Shown: piece by piece, positions 1 through 9,529 of the stretch
Layout of the letters: the number at the start of each line of letters is the position of its first letter
Position numbering within the stretch: position 1 is the stretch's first letter
From: DASWHD01 sp036393335
GTDB taxonomy: Bacteria > CG2-30-53-67 > CG2-30-70-394
Length of the DNA stretch: 48,985 nt
Direction of reading: 5' to 3'
Assembly: GCA_036393335.1 (NCBI GenBank)
Contig: DASWHD010000144.1
Location: forward strand, 1 to 48,985
Position numbers and translations under genes: made by a program
Notes under the pieces: generated by a model
Told to the model about the DNA's origin: nothing
The model's database searches: none
What the model saw: only the letters and a program-made list of their open reading frames with translations

Positions 1-1401
1 GGCACCATCACCCAGGTCATCGGTGCCGTCATCGACGTGCGTTTCCCCGAGGGCAAGATTCCCTCCATCCTCCATGCCCTGCGGGTGACGGATGCGGAGA
101 GGGGGATCGACTTGGTGCTGGAGGTCGCGAACCACCTCGGAGAGGACACGGTGCGCTGCATCGCCATGTCCTCTACCGACGGCCTGGTGCGCGGCATGAC
201 GGTGGAGGACCTCGGTCAACCGATCTCCGTGCCGGTGGGGAAGCAGACCCTGGGGCGGATCATCAACGTGGTCGGTGAGCCGGTCGACAATCTGGGACCG
301 GTGGAGGCGGACGAGCGCTGGCCGATCCACCGCTCGGCGCCGAGCTTCGCGGCCCAGGACACCGCCACCGAGATCTTCGAGACCGGCATCAAGGTGGTCG
401 ACCTCCTGGCGCCGTACTCCAAGGGCGGCAAGGTCGGCCTGTTCGGCGGCGCGGGGGTGGGTAAGACGGTCCTCATCATGGAGCTGATCCACGCGGTCGC
501 CACCTCCCATGGTGGCTACTCGGTGTTCGCCGGCGTCGGCGAGCGAACCCGTGAGGGCAACGACCTGTGGAATGAGATGAAGGAGTCCGGGGTCATCGAC
601 AAGGCGGCCCTGATCTACGGCCAGATGAACGAGCCGCCCGGCGCGCGCCTGCGGGTCGGCCTCTCCGCGCTCACCGTCGCCGAGTACTTCCGCGACGTGG
701 GCCACCAGGACGTGCTGCTGTTCATCGACAACATGTTCCGTTTCACCCAGGCGGGCAGCGAGGTCTCCGCGCTGCTCGGCCGCATGCCCTCCGCGGTCGG
801 TTACCAGCCGACCCTGGCCACCGAGATGGGGGAGCTTCAGGAGCGCATCACCTCCACCAAGGACGGCTCGATCACCTCGATCCAGGCGGTCTACGTGCCG
901 GCGGACGACCTCACCGACCCGGCGCCGGCCACCACCTTCAGCCACCTCGACGCCACCACGGTTCTCTCGCGGAAGATCGCCGAGCTGGGCATCTACCCGG
1001 CGGTGGACCCTCTGGACTCCACCTCGCGGATCCTGGACCCGGCGATCGTCGGCGACGAGCACTACCGGGTCGCGCGCGCCGTGCAGGAGACGTTGCAGCG
1101 CTATAAGAGCCTGCAGGACATCATCGCCATCCTCGGCATCGACGAGCTCTCCGACGAGGACAAGCTGGTGGTCCACCGTGCCCGCCGCCTCCAGAAGTTC
1201 CTCTCGCAGCCGTTCTTCGTCGCCGAGACCTTCACCGGCATGAAGGGCAAGTACGTGCCCATCAAGGAGACCGTGCAGAGCTTCAAGCGCATCGTCGAGG
1301 GCGAGATGGACGAGCTGCCGGAGGTCGCCTTCTACATGGTGGGGAATCTGGACGAGGCGGTCGCCCAGGCCGAGAAGCTCCAGAAGAAGGCGGCCGCGTG
1401 A
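1..1401 (+). CDS. atpD: F1F0 ATP synthase subunit beta (5' end outside window)
   Basis: Catalytic beta subunit of the F1 head, which makes ATP using the proton (or sodium) gradient. The reading frame is already open at base 1 (GTITQVIGAVIDVRFPEG, the usual N-terminal strand), so only the first few codons are missing and 466 residues are visible. The P-loop GGAGVGKT, the GERTREGNDL segment, FIDNMFRF (Walker B region) and the DELSDED loop are all present. The frame ends at TGA 1399-1401 and overlaps the atpC start (TGATG), as expected for the last two genes of an atp operon. Alpha and gamma genes should lie upstream of the window. Family identity is certain; I did not try to decide ion specificity, which depends on subunit c. 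Confidence 0.98.
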   Translation, partial: GTITQVIGAVIDVRFPEGKIPSILHALRVTDAERGIDLVLEVANHLGEDTVRCIAMSSTDGLVRGMTVEDLGQPISVPVGKQTLGRIINVVGEPVDNLGPVEADERWPIHRSAPSFAAQDTATEIFETGIKVVDLLAPYSKGGKVGLFGGAGVGKTVLIMELIHAVATSHGGYSVFAGVGERTREGNDLWNEMKESGVIDKAALIYGQMNEPPGARLRVGLSALTVAEYFRDVGHQDVLLFIDNMFRFTQAGSEVSALLGRMPSAVGYQPTLATEMGELQERITSTKDGSITSIQAVYVPADDLTDPAPATTFSHLDATTVLSRKIAELGIYPAVDPLDSTSRILDPAIVGDEHYRVARAVQETLQRYKSLQDIIAILGIDELSDEDKLVVHRARRLQKFLSQPFFVAETFTGMKGKYVPIKETVQSFKRIVEGEMDELPEVAFYMVGNLDEAVAQAEKLQKKAAA

Positions 1402-1655
1402 TGGAGGTCGCGATCGTCACGCCGCAGGAGGCGGTGTTTGCCGGCGAGGCCCGGTGGCTGGTGGCACCGGGCGCCGAGGGGGAGTTCGGCATCCTGCCGG
1501 GACACACGCCGTTCCTCACCACCTTGGTGGAGGGTGAAGTGGTGGTCGCCACCGCCGCCGGCGAGGAGCGGTTCCACGTCACCGACGGTTTCGTCGAGGC
1601 GCGGGACGACCGCGTCGTCGTCCTTGCGGGCGGGATGCGCCGCGGTTCACAATGA
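1401..1655 (+). CDS. atpC: F1F0 ATP synthase subunit epsilon, short form lacking the C-terminal helices
   Basis: Epsilon subunit of the ATP synthase central stalk. The 84 residues (MEVAIVTPQEAVFAGEA...) cover only the N-terminal beta-sandwich, with the typical GEFGILPGHTPFLT segment. The usual two-helix C-terminal domain of about 45-50 residues, which inhibits ATP hydrolysis in many species, is absent. The frame ends at TGA 1653-1655, and neither other frame downstream shows a helical continuation, so this looks like a naturally short form rather than a recent frameshift. Similar one-domain epsilons are known in some other phyla. Start: ATG 1401 overlaps the atpD stop; GTG 1398 is the alternative. 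Confidence 0.93.
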   Translation: MEVAIVTPQEAVFAGEARWLVAPGAEGEFGILPGHTPFLTTLVEGEVVVATAAGEERFHVTDGFVEARDDRVVVLAGGMRRGSQ

Positions 1656-1710
1656 CTGTTCCGCTGGCCCCGAATCCGGGGGCGGGCTTCCTCGTGACGG
1701 AGCGCGGCGC

Positions 1711-2130
1711 ATGTCTGGACGGATCCTTCTCGTCGACGACGACCCGATGGTGCGGGGCCTCGGCGAGCGCATGATCAAGGCCCTCGGCTTCACCTGTGAT
1801 TCGGTGGCGGACGGCTTCGCGGCCCTCGCCAAGCTGGAGGCCGCGGATGGCGCGTATCGCGCCGTAGTCACCGACCTGATGATGCCAAAAATGGACGGCA
1901 ACGAGCTGCTGAACGCCCTAGCGTCGCAGTACCCCGGTCTGCCGGTGGTGGTGGCCAGCGGCGACTCGGTCGCGACCGATGCATTGCGTGGCCGGCGCTT
2001 GCCCGGGCGCTCGGTGCTGGTCAAGCCGTACCGGCTCCGGGAGTTGGGCAACAGCCTCCATGCCGCGATCGCCGCCCGCGAACTGTCTCACGGCACAGGC
2101 GTCGCCGTATGCGAGGAGATCGGAGCATGA
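1711..2130 (+). CDS. Receiver-domain-only response regulator
   Basis: Single-domain CheY-like protein of 139 residues. It has the acidic pair in LLVDDDP (residues 6-12), the phospho-acceptor aspartate in VVTDLMMPKMDG (about residue 52), and the conserved lysine in VLVKPY (about residue 111). There is no output domain, so it probably acts through protein contacts or in a phosphorelay. The ATG at 1711 has GGAG about 9 bases upstream. The stop overlaps the secG start (ATGA 2127-2130), which implies translational coupling with secG. Its place between atpC and secG is unusual and gives no obvious partner; no histidine kinase lies close by. Function unknown beyond the fold. Confidence 0.88.
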   Translation: MSGRILLVDDDPMVRGLGERMIKALGFTCDSVADGFAALAKLEAADGAYRAVVTDLMMPKMDGNELLNALASQYPGLPVVVASGDSVATDALRGRRLPGRSVLVKPYRLRELGNSLHAAIAARELSHGTGVAVCEEIGA

Positions 2131-2576
2131 GCGCCCTACTGGTCACCCTGCACGTCCTGATCTGTGTGGCGCTGGTCATCATTGTCCTGCTCCAGGCGGG
2201 CAAGGGGGCCGAGGTCGGCGCCGTGTTCGGCGGTGGTCAGGCGATGTTCGGCGGCGAGGGGCCGGCCAACTTCATGAACAAGCTCACCTCGGCGGTGGCG
2301 ATCGGCTTCATGATCACCTCCCTGGCCTTGGCCCTGGTCTCCGCGCACCGCGGCAGCGTCTCGGTGGTGGGCAAGGAGGAGGCGCCGCCGATCACCGCGA
2401 CCGCTCCCGAGCCCACCCGGGAGGATCTCGACGCCGCCATGGAGGCCTTGAAGCAGAAGGCGGCGGAGGGGACGGCGCCCGCCCCCAGCGCACCGGCGCC
2501 AGAGGCCCCGCCTGCGACGACCCAGGCAGCACCGGAGCCCGCCCCGGCGGCGCCCGATGGCGAGCCGGCCCCGTAG
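2127..2576 (+). CDS. secG: Preprotein translocase subunit SecG
   Basis: Small membrane subunit of the SecYEG channel that assists protein export. The 149-residue product has an N-terminal transmembrane helix (about residues 3-22), the conserved loop VLLQAGKGAEVGAVFGGGQAMFGGEGPA-type Gly-rich segment (about 20-47), and a second helix (about 53-72). A long Ala/Pro/Glu-rich tail (about 85-149) makes it longer than the usual 75-110 residues; such disordered tails are common in proteobacterial SecG. It overlaps the response regulator gene by 4 bases. The family identification is secure. Confidence 0.95.
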   Translation: MSALLVTLHVLICVALVIIVLLQAGKGAEVGAVFGGGQAMFGGEGPANFMNKLTSAVAIGFMITSLALALVSAHRGSVSVVGKEEAPPITATAPEPTREDLDAAMEALKQKAAEGTAPAPSAPAPEAPPATTQAAPEPAPAAPDGEPAP

Positions 2577-2606
2577 GGCTGCGCCCGGCTCCGCGGGGAG
2601 AATGCG

Positions 2607-2750
2607 ATGGACTTCGCCGACGCCTACCTCTTGCCGGCGATCTTCTCGATCTTTATCGTCTTTGCCGTGGTCCTCGGGATCGCCGACCTGCGGGCCGACC
2701 GTCGCCGGCAGCGCGGCGACCGATCACGAACCCCGAAGAAAGACCGGTAG
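2607..2750 (+). CDS. Small single-span membrane protein (47 aa)
   Basis: Short frame beginning MDFADAYLLPAIFSIFIVF and ending RTPKKDR. It has an apolar stretch at residues 8-26 that would form one membrane helix, followed by a strongly basic cytoplasm-type tail (DRRRQRGDRSR). A GGGGAG ribosome-binding site lies about 8 bases before the ATG. It starts 30 bases after secG on the same strand, so it is probably co-transcribed. I do not recognise a family. It could be a small membrane regulator, or a chance frame, but the clean ribosome-binding site, membrane helix and positive tail favour a real gene. Confidence 0.55.
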   Translation: MDFADAYLLPAIFSIFIVFAVVLGIADLRADRRRQRGDRSRTPKKDR

Positions 2751-2817
2751 AGATCGCCGCCGACCCCAACAGGCAGGGCGTCACCCTTCCGCCGCTCTTT
2801 ACCCACGGCCGGAGACA

Positions 2818-3210
2818 TTATCGCGGGCCCGGCCGCGTATCCTGCGGTGCGGCGGTCGCGGCGCGCCAGTTACCGGAGGGCAACCGAGGCATCCCATCCG
2901 CCCGTGGTCGGTCGAGGAGATAGGCCTCCGCCCACCGCCCGTCGGCCAGGCGGATGGGAGTGCGCCGGTAGCAGTGGGGGTGGTCCTCCAGGTGGTCGAG
3001 GGCGACGAGGGTGGGCTCGTCCACCGTGTACAGCTCCCCCGCGATGGCGACGCCTCCGCCGGGCACCATCGCCGGGTAGCCGCCCACGTCGACCAACTCG
3101 TAGGCCGCCTCGGTGCGGGCGGTCCCAAGGGCTGTTGCGTCGTGCAGTAGGTGATGATTGCGCTCGCCGCGAAGCAGCGTGCCGTAGACGAAGACCAGGG
3201 TCGCCGCCAT
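2818..3210 (-). CDS. Gamma-glutamylcyclotransferase-like protein (GGCT/AIG2 fold)
   Basis: A 130-residue protein with the family's N-terminal VFVYGTLLRGERNHHLL phosphate/substrate loop (about residues 5-21), the YPAMVPGG and GELYTVDEPTL segments, and the LDHLE segment whose glutamate corresponds to the catalytic acid in family members. These enzymes release 5-oxoproline from gamma-glutamyl amines or dipeptides; the real substrate here is unknown. The ATG at 3208-3210 was chosen because the YGTL strand should follow almost at once. It starts 7 bases after the upstream helicase fusion stops, so the two are co-transcribed, though no functional link is evident. Confidence 0.88.
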   Translation of the reverse strand: MAATLVFVYGTLLRGERNHHLLHDATALGTARTEAAYELVDVGGYPAMVPGGGVAIAGELYTVDEPTLVALDHLEDHPHCYRRTPIRLADGRWAEAYLLDRPRADGMPRLPSGNWRAATAAPQDTRPGPR

Positions 3211-3217
3211 CGGCCGG

Positions 3218-6200
3218 CTATAGGGCCAGCTCGAGCTGCGGGTCCGGGGCGCACGCCGGGCGGGGTGCCGCGTGGTCAATCAGGCGCTGCTCGATGGCAT
3301 GCAGGAAGGGCGAGGCCTCCATGGGCCGGAGGCGGCCGTGGCGCTCGCGCATCTTGGCGCGGGTGAGGATGAGCCGCTGCCGTGCCCGGGTGACGCCGAC
3401 AAAGAACAGGCGCCGCTCCTCGGCGAGGTCCGACGTGCCGGCACCCCAGCGCAGGGGCAGGAGGCGGTCTTCGCAGCCGACGATGAAGACTACGGGGAAT
3501 TCCAACCCCTTGGCGGCGTGCAGGGTCAGGAGGGAGACGCGGTCCGCGGGCGGGCCGTCCAGCTCCGTGATCAACGCGAGCTCGCCGGTCAGGCGGTCGA
3601 GATCGACGCCGCAGCGCCGCGCCGTGGGGAGGAGCAGGGTCAGGGCGTGCTCGGCCGCCGGGGTGGCGAGGGTGCGCGCCGCCGCGCGCAGCCGCGTTTC
3701 GAGGGGGGCATCGCTCCCCTCGGGCGCGATCGCGTCCAGCAGGGTGGCCACCTCCGGCAGGTCTGCCAGGGGGCGGGGGGTACGACGCTGGCAGGGGATG
3801 CCGGCGCGGTCCAGGGCCTCGACCAGGAGGTCGGCCTGCTCCTCGACGCGGTAGAGGATCGCGAAGTCGGCGAAGCCGTAACCGCCCTCGCTGGCGCCAC
3901 GGGCGCGGCCGCTATCGACGGAGAAGAAGGAATGACCGCCGAGCAGGCGTTCGAGACTCGCCACCACATACTCGGCCTCGGCGCGATCCGTGGGGGCGGC
4001 GTGGAGGGTGACCCGGGTCGGGTCGTCGATTACCGCCTCCAGGGCGCGCTCGACCACCAGGCTCGCCGGTGCGATCACCTGCCGGGCCGCCGCGACGATG
4101 GTGGAGGTGGAGCGGTAGTTGCGCGTCAGGTGGACCACCCGTGCGCCGGGGAAGTCCTCCTGGAAACGCAGGAAGAATCCCACGTCGGCGCCGCGGAAGC
4201 CGTAGATCGCCTGGTCCGGGTCGCCGATCGCGCACAGGTTGCCATCGGGGGGCGCGAGCCGGCGCACCAGGCGATACTGCTGGGCGTCGATGTCCTGATA
4301 TTCGTCGACGGCGAGCCACCGGTAGCGGTCGCGGTACTGCGCGGCGAGGTCGGCGTGGCCGGCGAGCAGCTCCACCGCGCGTGCCACCAGGTCGTCGCAG
4401 TCGACCCAGCCGCGCTCGTGCATGGCGGCGGCGTAGGCGCTCAACGAGGCACCCAGCTCGCTCTCCGGTGCCGGGGGGTCGCCGCTGCGCTTGCCGCGGG
4501 AGAGGGCGGCGAGGCGACGCGCCGCCAGGCGCGGCGAGAGGGAGAGGGCATCCGCCAGCAGGTCGCGGCGCTCCTCCTCACCGGCGACGCGGAATCCGTC
4601 CGGCAGGCCGAGGCACGCCCCGTGGGCGCGCAGGATCTGGAGGCCGAGGCCGTGGAAGGTGGTCACCGTGATGCGCACCGCCGCGTCCGGCAGGAGGCGG
4701 GCGAGGCGCTCCTCCATCTCCGCCGCCGCGCGGCGGGTGAAAGTGAGCGCCAGGCACTGCTCCGGGACCACCCCGTGGTCGCGTACCAGATGGGCGAAGC
4801 GGTGGGTGAGGGTGCGGGTCTTGCCGGTGCCGGGGCCAGCGATGATCAGGAGCGGGCCGTGGACGATGGTCGCGGCCGCCGCCTGCTCCCGGTCGAGGTC
4901 GGCGAGGGGCGAGGCCGGGGAGCGTCTTTTCGCCGTCTTACCGGGACCGGCGGCGGGAGGCTCCTCTCCGGCCAGGGACAGGGCGGCCTGCGGCGAAGGG
5001 GTCGGAGGTTTCTCGCCCTTCGGGAGAGGGGGGGGCGTGCGTCGCAGCGGCGGCGCTGCCTCGGGAAACAGCACGCCTACCTGCGTGCCGTGCGCCAGCT
5101 CGTCGTCGGTGAACAGGCGGATGCGGCCGTAGGCACCGTCGTAGCCGGCGGTGCGCGCGACGCGGCCGGCACGCAGGCGGGTGATCGCCTCGGCGAGGAG
5201 GTCGGAGCCGGCGGTGCGGATCTCCTCCACCGGTGCGGCCTCCAGGACATGCAGCTCCGGTCCGAGGCGTGCCAGGAGCCCCTCGTAGGCGTGGGCTACC
5301 CGCTTGCTGCCGCTCGCCACTCCCTCGATCTCGGCGACGATCTCCGGCAGGGAGACCAGGGAGCGGAACGGCTCGGTCCGTTGCCGCCGCTCCCCTTCCG
5401 CCCGGTCGGCCAGGGCCGCTACCCGGTGCAGGACGCCGACGGTGACCTCCTTGCCGCACACAGGGCAGCGGCCGTCTCCGGCAACCGTTTCTTCCGGAGC
5501 CAGACGGACGCCGCAGCTCCGGTGGCCGTCGAGGTGGTACTTGCCCTCCTCCGGGAAGAACTCGATGGTGCCGGCGAAGCCGTTGCCGGTCACCATGGCC
5601 TGGAGCATGTCGTAGTAGTTGATCGCGGTGGCGAAGCGGCACGCCTCGCGACCGAGACGGTTGGGGGAGTGGGCGTCGGAGTTGGACAGCAGGCGGAAGC
5701 GGTCGAGACTGGAGACTCGCCAGTTCATCGGCGGATCGGAGGAGAGGCCGGTCTCGATGGCGAAGATGTGGTGGGCGAGGTCGGCATAGCACTCGTCGAT
5801 CGAGGCGAAGCCGGAGCGTGACCCCAGGGCCGAAAACCACGGGGTCCAGACGTGGGCCGGGATGAGGTAGCTGGTGTCGCTCGATTCCAGGACGATCTCC
5901 AGCAGATCGCGGGAGTCGAGGCCGAGGATCGGCCGGCCGTCGGCGGTGAGGTTACCGATGCGCGCGAGGCGGGCCGCCAGCCTCTCGGCCGCGTCCAGGT
6001 CGGGGACGCACACCACGTGGTGTACCTTGCGGGTGCGACCGCCCTTCTTGTAGATGGTGGAGATCTCCACCGTGAGCTGGAAGCACACGGGGCGCCGGCA
6101 GGACGCGGGCAGGCGCGCCGCCACTTCGCGCGCCAGCTCCGGCCGCAGGAGGTAGAGGCCGGGCCCCGCGGGGATCAGCTTGTCACGCAGCTCCTGGCGC

Positions 6201-6343
6201 CAGGCGGGGTGGGTGAAGTCACCGGTGCCGACCACGGACAGCCCCTTCTTCGCCCCCCACACGGCGAGGTGCTCCAGGTCGCACTCCTTGCTGGTGGCGC
6301 GCGAGTGCTTGGAGTGGACGTGCAGGTCGGCGTAGAAGGCCAC
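3218..6343 (-). CDS. Endonuclease Q-like (PHP) domain fused to UvrD/PcrA-type SF1 helicase
   Basis: A 1041-residue two-part DNA repair protein. Residues 1-425 match Endonuclease Q: the PHP metal site DLHVHS (6-11), GTGDFTHPAW (39-48), VEISTIYKKGGRTRKVHH (92-109), IPAHVWTPWFS (161-171), ETGLSSDP (197-204) and SDAHSP (222-227), then a Cys-containing zinc-ribbon-like segment (C277, CPVC 293-296). EndoQ nicks DNA 5' of deaminated bases. After a Pro-rich linker (about 430-480) comes a complete SF1A helicase: AGPGTGKT (502-509), a DEYQD motif II, GDPDQAIYGFRG, RNYRST, TLHAAKGLEFPVVF and VGVTRARQRL. The start is GTG 6341-6343, just before the PHP strand. The natural reading is that the lesion nick is coupled to unwinding. 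A separate pcrA lies at 23239. Confidence 0.93.
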   Translation of the reverse strand: MAFYADLHVHSKHSRATSKECDLEHLAVWGAKKGLSVVGTGDFTHPAWRQELRDKLIPAGPGLYLLRPELAREVAARLPASCRRPVCFQLTVEISTIYKKGGRTRKVHHVVCVPDLDAAERLAARLARIGNLTADGRPILGLDSRDLLEIVLESSDTSYLIPAHVWTPWFSALGSRSGFASIDECYADLAHHIFAIETGLSSDPPMNWRVSSLDRFRLLSNSDAHSPNRLGREACRFATAINYYDMLQAMVTGNGFAGTIEFFPEEGKYHLDGHRSCGVRLAPEETVAGDGRCPVCGKEVTVGVLHRVAALADRAEGERRQRTEPFRSLVSLPEIVAEIEGVASGSKRVAHAYEGLLARLGPELHVLEAAPVEEIRTAGSDLLAEAITRLRAGRVARTAGYDGAYGRIRLFTDDELAHGTQVGVLFPEAAPPLRRTPPPLPKGEKPPTPSPQAALSLAGEEPPAAGPGKTAKRRSPASPLADLDREQAAAATIVHGPLLIIAGPGTGKTRTLTHRFAHLVRDHGVVPEQCLALTFTRRAAAEMEERLARLLPDAAVRITVTTFHGLGLQILRAHGACLGLPDGFRVAGEEERRDLLADALSLSPRLAARRLAALSRGKRSGDPPAPESELGASLSAYAAAMHERGWVDCDDLVARAVELLAGHADLAAQYRDRYRWLAVDEYQDIDAQQYRLVRRLAPPDGNLCAIGDPDQAIYGFRGADVGFFLRFQEDFPGARVVHLTRNYRSTSTIVAAARQVIAPASLVVERALEAVIDDPTRVTLHAAPTDRAEAEYVVASLERLLGGHSFFSVDSGRARGASEGGYGFADFAILYRVEEQADLLVEALDRAGIPCQRRTPRPLADLPEVATLLDAIAPEGSDAPLETRLRAAARTLATPAAEHALTLLLPTARRCGVDLDRLTGELALITELDGPPADRVSLLTLHAAKGLEFPVVFIVGCEDRLLPLRWGAGTSDLAEERRLFFVGVTRARQRLILTRAKMRERHGRLRPMEASPFLHAIEQRLIDHAAPRPACAPDPQLELAL

Positions 6344-6735
6344 GGCTTCTCCCGGCCGCTTTTTGCGCCGTCGCCGGGAACGTGTCAACCGGCGCCACAC
6401 ACCGCGGTGCCTAAACGGGGAAGTAACGGCGGGGATGGTCAAGGGTCTGCTCGCCGTACCGCCGGTGGCTCTGGCGTGCGCCATCCCCGGCATCGCCGGG
6501 TCGAGCGGCGGTACGCCGAGCAGGCCGATCGGCACGGTTTTTATCACAGTGGGGGAGCGAAGCGGCGTGACCGCGGCGCGGCACCCAGTGGAGTGGCGCT
6601 GGTTCCAGGACCATGCGGGCCACCCGGAAAATGAGCGTGCCGACCCGCCATCGTGAAACGCCACTTCCACAAGCCCCAGGTCCAGTACGCAGCGGGATGA
6701 ATGGGTAAAACATTTTGCGCTCTGGTTAATAACGG
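6344..6735. other. Non-coding interval between maf and the EndoQ-helicase gene
   Basis: About 390 bases with no convincing gene: the open frames on either strand have no recognisable composition or ribosome-binding site. It must hold the promoter of the minus-strand helicase gene. It contains one highly self-complementary block (6447-6523, listed separately). The part nearest maf (about 6700-6735) is locally AT-richer. Confidence 0.6.
6447..6523. repeat. Nested inverted-repeat element (multi-hairpin)
   Basis: Two 18-base arms (6447-6464 and 6506-6523) are reverse complements with one mismatch. Between them lie two further hairpins: TGGC-GTGC-GCCA (6472-6483) and a 6-bp stem CCCGGC-ATC-GCCGGG (6486-6500). 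Folded, this gives a long stem topped by two small stem-loops. It could be a REP/BIME-like repeat or a structured RNA. No second copy was noticed in this window. Confidence 0.55.
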
Positions 6736-7329
6736 CTATCTGTGTCGCCGCTGTGCAACGGCATACGGCGCCTCGGCTTCGGCGAGCAACCGCCGCAACA
6801 GGGGCACGGAGAGACCAACGATGTTGGTGAACGAGCCTTCCCACCCGGCGACCAGACGGCGGCCTTCCTCCTGGATGCCGTATGCGCCGGCCTTGTCCAA
6901 CGGCTCGCCGCCGGCGACGTAGGCGGCGATCTCGTCCTCCCGCAGGTAGCGGAAGGTGACGCGGCTGGTATCGCTGCCGACCCACTCCCGGCCACCGTGG
7001 ACCAGGGCGATGGCGCCGCACACCTCGTGGGTGTGAGCCGACATGCGGGCCAGCATCCGCCGGGCGTCGGCTGGGCCGGAGGGCTTGCCGAGGATGCGCG
7101 CCCCGAGCGCCACCACCGTGTCGGCCCCGAGCACCCACCGGTCCGGGTGGTGCATGGCCACGGCCCGCGCCTTGGCCAGGGCGAGGCGGCGGATGTGCTC
7201 ATCCACCGTTTCGCCCCGTGTCTCGTTCTCCTCCACCCCGGACGGGAAGACCTCATGGCCGATCCCCACCTCTTGGAGGAGCTCGTGACGCCGCGGGGAC
7301 CCGGAAGCGAGGAGGAGGGGAGGGGTCAC
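6736..7329 (-). CDS. maf: Maf-family nucleoside triphosphate pyrophosphatase (dTTP/UTP type)
   Basis: A 197-residue Maf protein. It opens with LLASGSPRRHELLQEVG (residues 5-21), the substrate loop of the family, and has LGADTVVA (about 67-74), which holds the catalytic aspartate, and the DKAGAYGIQ segment (about 144-152). The YGIQ form is characteristic of the YhdE/Maf subgroup that hydrolyses dTTP, UTP and modified pyrimidine triphosphates; the YceF subgroup differs here. It acts as house-cleaning of the nucleotide pool and has been linked to septum control. It is transcribed divergently from groES, with 134 bases between the two starts. Confidence 0.93.
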   Translation of the reverse strand: MTPPLLLASGSPRRHELLQEVGIGHEVFPSGVEENETRGETVDEHIRRLALAKARAVAMHHPDRWVLGADTVVALGARILGKPSGPADARRMLARMSAHTHEVCGAIALVHGGREWVGSDTSRVTFRYLREDEIAAYVAGGEPLDKAGAYGIQEEGRRLVAGWEGSFTNIVGLSVPLLRRLLAEAEAPYAVAQRRHR

Positions 7330-7348
7330 AAAAAATGCTTGCGCGCTG

Positions 7349-7377
7349 TTGCCAAAGAGCAGAAGCGTCCTTAGATT
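7349..7377 (+). promoter_or_regulatory. Sigma70-type promoter of groESL
   Basis: TTGCCA (7349-7354) and TAGATT (7372-7377) are separated by exactly 17 bases. They lie immediately upstream of the CIRCE operator, so transcription would start within it, about 80 bases before the groES ATG. The position and spacing make this the best groESL promoter. Confidence 0.7.
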
Positions 7378-7378
7378 G

Positions 7379-7405
7379 TTGGCACTCGCCGTAAGCGACT
7401 GCTAA
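7379..7405 (+). promoter_or_regulatory. CIRCE operator (HrcA binding site) for groESL
   Basis: TTGGCACTC (7379-7387), 9 bases, then GACTGCTAA (7397-7405). This differs from the CIRCE consensus TTAGCACTC-N9-GAGTGCTAA at one base per arm and keeps the exact spacer. It overlaps the predicted transcription start, where HrcA would block the promoter until heat stress titrates GroEL. hrcA itself is not in the window. Confidence 0.9.
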
Positions 7406-7463
7406 CAGCCATCCGGCAAGAATGGGAGTTTCTTTGTTTTACAACTAGTTGGAGGAATCTACC

Positions 7464-7745
7464 ATGCTCAAACCATTGGGACATCGTCTCCTTGTGGAGT
7501 ACCACGAACCGGAAACCAGGAGCGCGGGCGGGATCTACATCCCGGACTCCGCGAAAGAGCGGCCCCACGAGGGGGTGGTCCTCGCTGTCGGCAAGGACGT
7601 GGAAGAGATCAAGGAGGGGGATCACGTGATCTTCGGTAAATACTCGCCTGAGAAGATCGTGATGAACAGCGTGGAGTACGCGGTGATCAAGGATGAAGAC
7701 GTAATGGGCATCCTGGTCTCCGACAAGGGCAAGAAAAAGAAGTAA
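7464..7745 (+). CDS. groES: Co-chaperonin GroES
   Basis: A 93-residue Hsp10 that caps the GroEL ring. It starts MLKPLGHRLLVEY, has the mobile loop ETRSAGGIYIPDSAKERP (about residues 17-34), and ends in a Lys-rich tail (GKKKK). The ATG at 7464 has a GGAGGA ribosome-binding site at 7451-7456. It lies under a sigma70-type promoter and a CIRCE operator and precedes groEL by 51 bases, so the two form a standard HrcA-controlled heat-shock operon. Confidence 0.98.
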   Translation: MLKPLGHRLLVEYHEPETRSAGGIYIPDSAKERPHEGVVLAVGKDVEEIKEGDHVIFGKYSPEKIVMNSVEYAVIKDEDVMGILVSDKGKKKK

Positions 7746-7796
7746 CTACTCAGTCCCAACGACGACTGACCATTCCAATAGAGGAGCCTCACAGCT

Positions 7797-9437
<1,641 letters not shown>

Positions 9438-9464
9438 CTCGCCGCCGTACGGCCATCCGTGAAG

Positions 9465-9498
9465 AGGCCTGTCGCTCGTCGAGCGGCGGGCCTTTTCT
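9465..9498 (+). terminator. Rho-independent terminator of groESL
   Basis: AGGCC (9465-9469) pairs with GGCCT (9489-9493), and inside this GTCGCTC pairs with GAGCGGC (one T-G wobble) around a GTC loop. The 13-bp stem runs into TTTT (9493-9496), 28 bases after the groEL stop. Confidence 0.9.
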
Positions 9499-9529
9499 GT
9501 GACCGCCGCACTGGCGAGAGAATGGTGGC

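Noticed and set aside
3272..5821. Long plus-strand open frame of 849 codons opposite the EndoQ-helicase gene.
   Set aside because: It is the antisense shadow of a gene with full PHP and helicase motifs; its own product is low-complexity and has no recognisable domain.
6411..6713. Minus-strand frame in the maf-helicase gap.
   Set aside because: No ribosome-binding site, and the composition reflects the inverted repeats rather than a protein.
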